NCBI GenBank assembly: GCA_900769205.1
Contig: CAAGFS010000063.1
Coordinates: forward strand, 1-6,220
DNA from: Clostridia bacterium
GTDB lineage: Bacteria > Bacillota > Clostridia > Christensenellales > CAG-917
Length of the DNA stretch: 6,220 nt
Direction: 5' to 3'
Both the position numbers and the translations under genes were made by a program. Each line of letters begins with the position of its first letter. The stretch's first letter is position 1. A model generated the notes under the pieces. The model was not told the DNA's origin and did not search any database. It was given only the letters and a program-made list of their open reading frames with translations. This document shows, piece after piece, positions 1-5,044 of the stretch.

Positions 1-1391
1 ACGATGATGTCAAGGTGAAGCTCGCCCATGCCTGCGATGATGGTTTGTCCCGTTTCCTTGTCGGTGTACGCCTTGAAGGTGGGGTCTTCTTCCTGCAATT
101 TGATGATTGCCATATTCATTCTCTCTTGGCTGGCTTTCGATTTCGGCTCGATTGCCACTTTGATGACGGGATCGGGGAAAACCATGTTTTCGAGAATGAT
201 TTGATTGTTTTTGTCGGAGAGAGTATCGCCCGTCGTACTCTTTTTGAGACCGATGACCGCAACGATGTCTCCTGCGTACGCTTCTTCGATGTCTTCTCTG
301 TTGTCCGCGTTCATACGAAGAATGCGCCCGATTCTCTCGTTTTCGCCTTTGACGGTGTTGTAAACCATACTTCCCGTCGTGAGCGTACCCGAGTAGATAC
401 GGATGAAAGACAACTTGCCGACAAACTCGTCGGTGAGAATCTTGAAGACAAGCGCGCTGAACGGTTCATTTTCACCGGGATGGCGAAGTTCGGGCTGACC
501 GGACTTGGGATTGACGCCTTCGATGCTCGCGACGTCCGTCGGAGCGGGAAGGAAATCCACAACCGCGTCGAGCATAAGTTGCACGCCCGTGTTCTTGTAG
601 GAGCTTCCGCAAAGGACGGGGTTCATCTTCATCTCGATTGTGCCCTTGCGGATTGCCGCTTTCAGCTCGTCGAGAGTGATGGACTCGTAGTCCTCCATGA
701 TGAGTTTCTCAAAGATATTCTCATCGAAATCCGCGGCGGCTTCAAGCATTTTGAGATGATATTCATCCGCAAGATCCTTGTATTCCGCAGGAATCTCTTT
801 TGCGTAGAACGTGACGCCCTTGTCCTTCTGGTCGAAGTAGAACGCTTGCATCGTAAGCAAGTCGATGACTCCTTCAAACTCGGACTCCTTGCCGATCGGC
901 AACGTGAGGGGAACCGCGTTTGCGCCCAATCTCTCACGCATCATTTTGACTGCGTTGAAGAAATCCGCGCCGTTTATATCCATCTTGTTGACGAAAGCGA
1001 TTCTCGGCACCTTGTATGTGTCCGCCTGACGCCACACGTTTTCGGATTGCGGTTCGACACCGCCTTTTGCGCAGAACACCGCAACCGCTCCGTCCAACAC
1101 TCTCAGGCTGCGCTCGACTTCAACCGTGAAGTCGACGTGTCCGGGAGTGTCGATGATGTTGATTTGATGTCCCCTCCATACGGCCGTGGTTGCTGCGGAA
1201 GTTATCGTGATGCCTCTTTCGCGCTCCTGCTCCATATAGTCCATGGTCGCAGAGCCGTCGTGAGTTTCTCCGAGCTTCCTGTTTACGCCCGTATAGTAGA
1301 GAATACGCTCAGTCGTCGTGGTTTTGCCGGCATCGATGTGTGCCATTATGCCGATATTCCTCACCTTATCAAGAGCATATTTTCTAGACAT
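1..1391 (-). CDS. fusA: Elongation factor G, N-terminal 463 codons (3' end outside window)
   Basis: This is the translational GTPase that drives tRNA-mRNA translocation on the ribosome and, with RRF, ribosome recycling in the cytoplasm. The start MSRKYALDKVRNIGIMAHID is typical of EF-G. All GTPase motifs are readable: G1 AHIDAGKTT (about residues 17-25), switch I RGITITSAA (59-67), G3 DTPGH (81-85, with the catalytic-type His85), G4 NKMD (135-138), and G5 GSS near residue 255. Domain II follows (about 290-390), and the frame leaves the window in the GELHLDII segment of domain III, so roughly two thirds of a normal 690-700 residue protein is present. The start lies only 3 bases after the rpsG stop, and its Shine-Dalgarno AGGTGG is formed by the last two sense codons of rpsG, so the two genes are probably translationally coupled. 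No frameshift is seen. Family assignment is certain. Confidence 0.98.
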   Translation of the reverse strand, partial: MSRKYALDKVRNIGIMAHIDAGKTTTTERILYYTGVNRKLGETHDGSATMDYMEQERERGITITSAATTAVWRGHQINIIDTPGHVDFTVEVERSLRVLDGAVAVFCAKGGVEPQSENVWRQADTYKVPRIAFVNKMDINGADFFNAVKMMRERLGANAVPLTLPIGKESEFEGVIDLLTMQAFYFDQKDKGVTFYAKEIPAEYKDLADEYHLKMLEAAADFDENIFEKLIMEDYESITLDELKAAIRKGTIEMKMNPVLCGSSYKNTGVQLMLDAVVDFLPAPTDVASIEGVNPKSGQPELRHPGENEPFSALVFKILTDEFVGKLSFIRIYSGTLTTGSMVYNTVKGENERIGRILRMNADNREDIEEAYAGDIVAVIGLKKSTTGDTLSDKNNQIILENMVFPDPVIKVAIEPKSKASQERMNMAIIKLQEEDPTFKAYTDKETGQTIIAGMGELHLDII

Positions 1392-1394
1392 AAA

Positions 1395-1865
1395 TTACCA
1401 CCTATAATGTGCAAACGCCTTGTTTGCTTCTGCCGCACGGTGCATTTCGTCCTTTCTCTTGACTGCTCCGCCGGTCATATTGTACGCGTCCATAAGTTCG
1501 CCCGCAAGTCTTGCGTCCATGGTCTTTTCGCCTCTCTTTCTCGCAAAAAGCACGATCCAACGGATTGCAAGAGTTTGTCTGCGTTCGGGACGGATTTCCA
1601 TCGGGACCTGATAGGTCGAGCCGCCCACGCGTCTTGCTTTGACTTCGAGCAAAGGCATTGCGTTTTCAAGAGCTTTGTTGAAAACTTCCATTGCATCGAC
1701 GCCGAGTTTGTTTGCTGCTGTATTGAAAGCCTCGTAGACGATCGTCTGAGCCGTTCCTTTCTTTCCGTCGAGCATAATCTGGTTGATGAGTTTGGTCACA
1801 ACCTTGCTTCCGTACACGGGATCCGGCAAAACGTCTCTTTTAGGCACGCCACTTCTTCTTGGCAT
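1395..1865 (-). CDS. rpsG: 30S ribosomal protein S7
   Basis: S7 is a primary 16S rRNA binding protein that nucleates assembly of the 30S head and contacts E-site tRNA and mRNA. The 156-residue product has the bacterial length. It starts MPRRSGVPKRDVLPDPVYGS, contains the conserved KARRVGGSTYQVPMEI segment around residues 76-92, and ends with the usual HYRW-type tail. The start is fixed by a perfect AGGAGG five bases upstream. It sits 34 bases after rpsL in the same operon. That gap is shorter than the roughly 100-base rpsL-rpsG spacer of E. coli that carries the S7 autoregulatory site (known for E. coli), so the same control element probably does not fit here. The terminal R-W codons double as the fusA ribosome binding site. 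Confidence 0.99.
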   Translation of the reverse strand: MPRRSGVPKRDVLPDPVYGSKVVTKLINQIMLDGKKGTAQTIVYEAFNTAANKLGVDAMEVFNKALENAMPLLEVKARRVGGSTYQVPMEIRPERRQTLAIRWIVLFARKRGEKTMDARLAGELMDAYNMTGGAVKRKDEMHRAAEANKAFAHYRW

Positions 1866-1899
1866 ATTAACCTCCTAATGATGAATACATTCGAAAAAA

Positions 1900-2274
1900 T
1901 TATTTTTTGGGGCGTTTCGCACCGTATTTGCTTCTTGCCTGACCGCGTTTTGCAACGCCTGCCGTATCAAGAGCGCCACGGATAATGTGATAACGCACAC
2001 CAGGCAAATCCTTGACTCTGCCGCCTCTGATGAGAACAACGCTGTGCTCTTGCAGATTGTGACCTTCGCCGGGGATATAAACAGTTCCTTCCATACCGTT
2101 GACCAAACGCACTCTTGCGATTTTACGAAGTGCGGAGTTCGGCTTCTTCGGGGAAGTCGTCGTGACACTCAAGCAAATACCGCGTTTTTGCGGGCATTGT
2201 TCCATGATAGGCGTCAATGACTTCTTGACCTGTTTTTCTCTGCCTTTTCTGATAAGTTGATTGATGGTTGGCAT
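1900..2274 (-). CDS. rpsL: 30S ribosomal protein S12
   Basis: S12 lies at the decoding centre of the small subunit and controls accuracy of tRNA selection. The 124-residue product starts MPTINQLIRKGREKQVKKS and keeps the two conserved loops: TTTSPKKPNSALRK (38-51) and GGRVKDLPGVRYHIIRG (84-100). Lys43 and Lys88 (K42 and K87 in mature E. coli numbering), the residues changed in streptomycin-resistant mutants of many bacteria, are both wild type, which predicts an S12 compatible with streptomycin sensitivity. Asp89, the residue methylthiolated by RimO in E. coli, is present. A longer in-frame reading from 2331 adds 19 residues unlike S12. The start at 2274 is chosen because AGGAGG lies eight bases before it and the S12 N-terminus begins there. 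Confidence 0.99.
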   Translation of the reverse strand: MPTINQLIRKGREKQVKKSLTPIMEQCPQKRGICLSVTTTSPKKPNSALRKIARVRLVNGMEGTVYIPGEGHNLQEHSVVLIRGGRVKDLPGVRYHIIRGALDTAGVAKRGQARSKYGAKRPKK

Positions 2275-2335
2275 TATTGTTCCTCCTGTAAGATTTTTCG
2301 AATGTACCTGCAACCCAACAGGTGCAATCAAGACT

Positions 2336-2602
2336 CTATGCCTTCGCTTCGGTAATCCCGACGACCGCTGCCGCGACTTCCACTCCCGCCAGTTCCCCGA
2401 GACGCTTCTTTGAAGCGACGTAGGTCACGTCCACGCGACGAGCGTTTGCGGCGGAAACGATCTTCCGTCTTAACTCCGCATCGGCATCCAACGCTACGAT
2501 CACACACCTGACGGTAGAGTTGGATATTCCCTTCAAAACCTGTTTGGAACCGACAACTTTTGAAGAGCGTGTAAGCATTTGTTCAAGTTTTTCTTTGTCC
2601 AT
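2336..2602 (-). CDS. L7Ae/YbxF-type RNA-binding protein (bacterial L7Ae-like)
   Basis: This 88-residue protein belongs to the L7Ae/L30e fold family, which binds kink-turn RNA. In Bacillota a small member (YbxF in Bacillus subtilis) is normally encoded just before rpsL, exactly the position seen here. Visible family features are an N-terminal helix followed by VVGSKQVLKGI (about residues 16-26, the RNA-contact region), a central strand RCVIVALDADAE, and the C-terminal KKRLGELAGVEVAAAVVGI segment. I place the start at the ATG at 2602. An in-frame GTG at 2614 would add four residues (MCKS). Neither start has a recognisable Shine-Dalgarno sequence, unlike every other gene in the window, so the choice is uncertain. 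It is the first gene of the str transcript, 61 bases before rpsL. It is a ribosome-associated or k-turn-binding protein by family; its exact role is inferred. Confidence 0.87.
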   Translation of the reverse strand: MDKEKLEQMLTRSSKVVGSKQVLKGISNSTVRCVIVALDADAELRRKIVSAANARRVDVTYVASKKRLGELAGVEVAAAVVGITEAKA

Positions 2603-2623
2603 ACTTTTGCACACTAAAAAACT

Positions 2624-2642
2624 GCTTACGTCTTTCGTAAGC
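2624..2642 (-). promoter_or_regulatory. Stem-loop at the predicted 5' end of the str operon mRNA
   Basis: A perfect 7-bp inverted repeat, GCTTACG / CGTAAGC, encloses a 5-base loop. On the minus strand it is followed two bases later by six T residues, so it resembles an intrinsic terminator. However, the predicted transcription start from the adjacent promoter falls at or next to its first base, so it would form the very 5' end of the message. That suits an mRNA-stabilising cap hairpin better than termination. On the plus strand it is preceded by A residues and followed by four T residues, so weak terminator activity on that strand is also possible. Confidence 0.6.
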
Positions 2643-2648
2643 TTTTAT

Positions 2649-2677
2649 ATCTTACCAATATTCCGATACAATGTCAA
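2649..2677 (-). promoter_or_regulatory. Promoter of the L7Ae-rpsL-rpsG-fusA operon
   Basis: On the minus strand there is a perfect -35 box TTGACA (2672-2677), a 17-base spacer and a -10 box TAAGAT (2649-2654, 4 of 6 consensus bases). The predicted start is near 2642. Directly upstream (2678-2735) the DNA is very A/T-rich, with an A8/T8 run (2687-2694) and an A7/T7 run (2701-2707), consistent with an UP-element that would boost a ribosomal protein promoter. The UP-element role is inferred from composition only. Confidence 0.75.
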
Positions 2678-2785
2678 ACGAATATCAAAAAAAATCCAAG
2701 TTTTTTTATATATAATATATTTTATACAACATATAGCGAGCAAACGCGCGTCGAACCCCCAATCCGATGCGCGAGCGCGCCCAAA

Positions 2786-3619
2786 TCAGACGCGCTTCTT
2801 TCCTTTCTTTTCTCTCACGTTGCCCGTGCGGAAAACCACGCTTCCGTTCACTCTGTCGTTGCAGGGGAAAAACTTCACGCAGGAGAAAAACGCATTGCGC
2901 TTGCGCTTTTGCAAAATCTCCTCGCCGTAAGCGACGTCCCTTTGCACGATTTGCGGTGACAACAAGCCCTTTTCGTGTCCCCAATACAGTTTGTAATCAT
3001 CGGACAAGGCAAGTATTTGCTTTTCTCCTTCCAACCACTTTTCAACGCTTGCCGAATGCGGAAGGAAAAGCCACACGGACGGACTTGCGTCGTCTCCCAC
3101 GAACGCAATTTTGCTCCGCTCGTCCAAAAACACCGTGCTTCCGAGCGTATGCCCCGCAAAATGCCTTGCCACCACTTTTCTTCCGCCAAGGTCGAACACT
3201 TTGCCGTCCTGAAACGGAACGACTTTCGCGCGCTTTTCGTACTTCACAAGGTCTTTCGGCTTTATGCTGTCGTCAACCACACCTTTGCTCGCAAGCAAAA
3301 ACGCCTTGCGCAAAAGATAGGACGTCTGAAAAGAATAATTCCTTCCGCAATCGCACTCGGGCACGAAAATCTCGTCGAACTGTCCGTCTCCCGAAACGTG
3401 ATCGACGTGTCCGTGAGTGCCCGCGACGACAAGCGGTTTGTCCGTGATATTCTCCACCGCTCCTTTCAAGTCTCCTATGCCGAGACCGCAATCGATGAGC
3501 AACGCCTTTTCTTCACCCACGAGAAGATAGCAATTGGCAATCCCGAAATCGCTTATCATATAAGTGTCGTCCGCAATTTTTTCAACGGGATAATCCCGAC
3601 GCATAATCCGATTTTTCAT
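2786..3619 (-). CDS. MBL-fold metallo-hydrolase, substrate unknown
   Basis: This 277-residue cytoplasmic protein has the metallo-beta-lactamase fold that binds one or two metal ions. The metal ligands are in order: Asp43 in the LLIDCG strand, the signature THGHVDH (His69, His71, Asp73, His74), His157 in GHTLGST, Asp176 in FVGDDAS, and His215 in YWGHEKG. The set looks complete, so it should be active. The GHTLGS motif with a hydrophobic, unbranched body fits the broad glyoxalase-II/lactonase-like group of small hydrolases rather than true beta-lactamases, and there is no signal peptide. The last 40 residues are basic (two KR/KK-rich patches around a NGSVVFRTG strand). The start is supported by AGGAG five bases upstream and a strong promoter. 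It is co-oriented with the str operon 171 bases downstream, but that operon has its own promoter, so a functional link is not implied. Substrate cannot be inferred. Confidence 0.86.
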   Translation of the reverse strand: MKNRIMRRDYPVEKIADDTYMISDFGIANCYLLVGEEKALLIDCGLGIGDLKGAVENITDKPLVVAGTHGHVDHVSGDGQFDEIFVPECDCGRNYSFQTSYLLRKAFLLASKGVVDDSIKPKDLVKYEKRAKVVPFQDGKVFDLGGRKVVARHFAGHTLGSTVFLDERSKIAFVGDDASPSVWLFLPHSASVEKWLEGEKQILALSDDYKLYWGHEKGLLSPQIVQRDVAYGEEILQKRKRNAFFSCVKFFPCNDRVNGSVVFRTGNVREKKGKKRV

Positions 3620-3636
3620 AAAAACTCCTTTTGCAC

Positions 3637-3665
3637 ATTATACGTCATTGCATACGTTTTTTCAA
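3637..3665 (-). promoter_or_regulatory. Promoter of the MBL-fold hydrolase gene
   Basis: On the minus strand there is a -35 box TTGAAA (3660-3665), a 17-base spacer and a perfect -10 box TATAAT (3637-3642). The predicted start near 3630 leaves a leader of only about 11 bases, which consists almost entirely of the Shine-Dalgarno AAAAGGAG and its spacer. The spacer and -10 box contain a tandem imperfect direct repeat (3636-3645 and 3646-3657; see findings). Confidence 0.78.
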
Positions 3666-3677
3666 GCCCCAAACACT

Positions 3678-3706
3678 TTGCATTATCAAGGCGATGAAAG
3701 CATAAA
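3678..3706 (+). promoter_or_regulatory. Weak candidate promoter of the plus-strand unknown gene
   Basis: On the plus strand TTGCAT (3678-3683), a 17-base spacer and CATAAA (3701-3706) could serve as -35 and -10 boxes. The matches are only 3 of 6 and 4 of 6. It lies back to back with the hydrolase promoter in a 104-base divergent intergenic region. It is the best I can find, not a firm call. Confidence 0.3.
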
Positions 3707-3723
3707 CTCTTTTGGGGTGAAAT

Positions 3724-4539
3724 ATGGACAATAAAAAAGAAATCGTGGTGTTAAGCGGTGGCGGACACAAAGGAATCGTGAGATTGCAAAGCGTGCAAGG
3801 CAAACAAAACCACGTCAAAGGTTCTTGCAATCTCGACTTCCGCCCAAGCAATGCAAAGCTATATCTTGTAGCAGATGAAATCGCAGAAATCACACTTAAC
3901 GACACAAATACGGCGTTTGAAGTGCCGTTTTGTGCAAAAGATGACTTTTCATGCGTGGTGCGTTCAAGCTCGTTGATTATGTTTGGCGGACGCGGAACGA
4001 AAAGCAAAACGCTTGCGGAAATCGACGCTTTCAACAAGAAAAAAGCGGTTGAAAGGACAAGCGAAAGGAGAGCCGAAACACTCAAAAACGTTGCGGAAAA
4101 TCAATGCGAAAAACGAACGGACGCATGCGAAAAAGAAAACGGAAACTCCGCTCGTACAGACGTGCGTCTTCAGGAAGAAACGGTGCAAAACCTGTCCTTT
4201 GCAAGTGAGTGGACAAAGTACGACGGCAACAACTTTTACTATGCCGTCAAACCGCAAATAGACGAATTGTTCGTGCGCTATCCAGAAGAAACCGCGCTGA
4301 ACGAAGCGGTGGAAAACTCCAAATGGGTGCGCATAGAAACGAGCGACGGCTACTACGTCGTGGGCGTGCTTTTCAACGAAAACGAGCCGTCTTTTATATG
4401 CTACGGCGTGCCGTCGCAAAGCAAGACCACTCCGCCGGACGAACTTGAAAACGCTTGCGTGTGGCTTCCCGTCGGCGACGGCGAAAACGGCTATTGGGTG
4501 ATATATCAGTCCGCAAGAAACGGAAGTATCGTGAAGTGA
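3724..4539 (+). CDS. Unrecognised two-part soluble protein, 271 residues
   Basis: I do not recognise this protein. It has no signal peptide or membrane segment. Residues 1-95 look all-beta, with alternating short strands and glycine turns (for example IVRLQSV, KLYLVADEIAEITL, SCVVRSSSLIMFGG). Residues about 100-155 are a highly charged Lys/Glu/Arg-rich stretch that reads as a coiled or flexible linker. Residues about 160-271 form a second compact, aromatic-rich domain (EWTKYDGNNFYYAVKPQIDE, SDGYYVVGVLF, PSFICYGVPS, PPDEL, GYWVIYQSA). The start ATG has GGGGTGA four bases upstream. Length, continuous frame and protein-like composition support a real gene. It stands alone on the plus strand, divergent from the MBL hydrolase and convergent with gap, so context gives no function. 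A structural or regulatory role with a binding C-terminal domain would be a guess. Confidence 0.8.
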   Translation: MDNKKEIVVLSGGGHKGIVRLQSVQGKQNHVKGSCNLDFRPSNAKLYLVADEIAEITLNDTNTAFEVPFCAKDDFSCVVRSSSLIMFGGRGTKSKTLAEIDAFNKKKAVERTSERRAETLKNVAENQCEKRTDACEKENGNSARTDVRLQEETVQNLSFASEWTKYDGNNFYYAVKPQIDELFVRYPEETALNEAVENSKWVRIETSDGYYVVGVLFNENEPSFICYGVPSQSKTTPPDELENACVWLPVGDGENGYWVIYQSARNGSIVK

Positions 4540-4605
4540 GAGAAAGGATAAATCAAAGGATAACTTGGATTATATTTTGGGTTATTTTTTAAATGGAGTT
4601 GTTGT

Positions 4606-4730
4606 AAAAATGCGATAAATAGATGAAAAACAAGGAAACGCCCCCTTGAAACAAAACCCAACGTACAATTAGTACGTGATTTTGGAGCAAGGGGGCGTTG
4701 ACGCCGTTATTCGCTATTTAGCGCATTTTT
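4606..4730. repeat. Palindromic repeat, copy A (bidirectional terminator-like)
   Basis: This imperfect palindrome of 125 bp is made of three nested stems. The outer stem pairs 4606-4622 with 4714-4730, with a single A/G mismatch at 4615/4721, and ends in A5 and T5. The inner stem is a perfect 12 bp: AACGCCCCCTTG (4637-4648) with CAAGGGGGCGTT (4688-4699). The centre has CAAAA/TTTTG (4652-4656 with 4680-4684) and a perfect ACGTAC/GTACGT hairpin (4661-4666 with 4672-4677). A transcript from either strand would end in a stem followed by U5-U6, so it can terminate the plus-strand unknown gene, whose stop is 66 bases upstream. It is related in sequence and structure to the copy next to gap, in the same orientation. 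Confidence 0.85.
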
Positions 4731-4731
4731 T

Positions 4732-4914
4732 CAGGTGCGGGTGTCCCGCCCTAAACCACCAAGCCGACAATCTTGCGAAATTGTGGCATGAGTTTTTGCC
4801 CGTGATTAAACTGATAGCAAAGATTTTCGGCGCGGTTAGCAAAATAAAAATCAACGCTATAAAAGAACGGCACGCATTCTTGCGTGCCGCTCGTAAACAT
4901 ACGTATCCTTTATC
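4732..4914. other. Non-coding, hairpin-rich spacer between the two repeats
   Basis: I see no credible gene here. The only open frames (4676-4918 plus, 4714-4986 minus) run into the palindromic repeats, lack a ribosome binding site and resemble no family. What it does hold is hairpins: GCGGG/CCCGC (4737-4741 with 4745-4749), GCC-g-ACAAT with ATTGTGGC (4763-4771 with 4780-4787, 8 bp with one bulged G), and the perfect 9-bp stem at 4868-4889. Together with the repeats on both sides this makes about 440 bases of nearly continuous foldable sequence. Whether it is one structured RNA, the interior of a composite element or degraded sequence cannot be told from one copy. Confidence 0.5.
4868..4889 (-). 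terminator. Perfect 9-bp hairpin, terminator-like on the minus strand
   Basis: CGGCACGCA (4868-4876) and TGCGTGCCG (4881-4889) form a perfect G/C-rich stem with a 4-base loop. On the minus strand it is followed by GTTCTTTTAT-like T-rich sequence, so it could be a back-up intrinsic terminator for gap beyond the repeat that abuts the gap stop. On the plus strand there is no T run. Confidence 0.55.
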
Positions 4915-5044
4915 ATAAAAACTGCGATATTTAGATGAAGAGCGCGGAAAAGCCCCTTGAACAACAACCCTAATGTGCTGACGCACATGAGTTGATGAGC
5001 AAGGGGCTTTGACAAAGCTATTCGCTAAATAGCGCAGTTTTTAT
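4915..5044. repeat. Palindromic repeat, copy B (probable gap terminator)
   Basis: This is the second copy of the family, in the same orientation as copy A and starting about 311 bases further on. The outer stem pairs 4915-4934 with 5025-5044 (ATAAAAACTGCG with CGCAGTTTTTAT, then TATTTAG with CTAAATA, again with one A/G mismatch). The inner stem is a perfect 11 bp: AAAGCCCCTTG (4949-4959) with CAAGGGGCTTT (5000-5010). The centre has CAAC/GTTG (4965-4968 with 4991-4994) and ATGTGC/GCACAT (4973-4978 with 4983-4988). The right end includes the whole gap stop codon (5041-5043), so gap transcripts enter the repeat immediately after translation ends and leave it through a stem followed by U5, as expected of an intrinsic terminator. 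Confidence 0.85.

Noticed and set aside
15..1985. 656-codon open frame on the plus strand
   Set aside because: It lies entirely antisense to fusA, rpsG and part of rpsL. The frame is open because the real genes rarely use the codons whose complements are stops. Its product resembles nothing and it has no ribosome binding site.
2299..2323. Short inverted repeat ACCTG/CAGGT in the L7Ae-rpsL gap
   Set aside because: Only 5 bp with an 8-base loop (2306-2310 with 2319-2323); too weak to call a regulatory element.
2275..2331. N-terminal extension of S12 by 19 residues
   Set aside because: The extension is unlike S12 and reads through the AGGAGG that serves the proper start at 2274.
2735..2785. 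Possible terminator after the MBL hydrolase
   Set aside because: The region is full of GCGC/CGCG runs that can pair, but there is no stem followed by a T run on the minus strand, so read-through into the str operon remains possible and no terminator is called.
2767..3697. Plus-strand open frames of 226 and 240 codons
   Set aside because: Both are antisense to the MBL hydrolase, whose metal-binding motifs prove the minus-strand frame; the plus-strand products are Arg/Lys-rich and unlike any family.
4543..4563. AAAGGATAA repeated twice with a 12-base period after the unknown gene
   Set aside because: Short A/G-rich direct repeat with no further units; likely chance.
4676..4986. Small frames on both strands between the repeats (80 and 90 codons)
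   Set aside because: They start inside the palindromic repeats, have no ribosome binding site, and overlap each other and a perfect hairpin. The hydrophobic stretch in the minus-strand frame is not enough to call a membrane peptide.
4606..5044. CRISPR array or attC-type integron cassette site
   Set aside because: Only two diverged long palindromes, no regular short repeat-spacer pattern, no cas or integrase gene, and no recognisable attC core sites.
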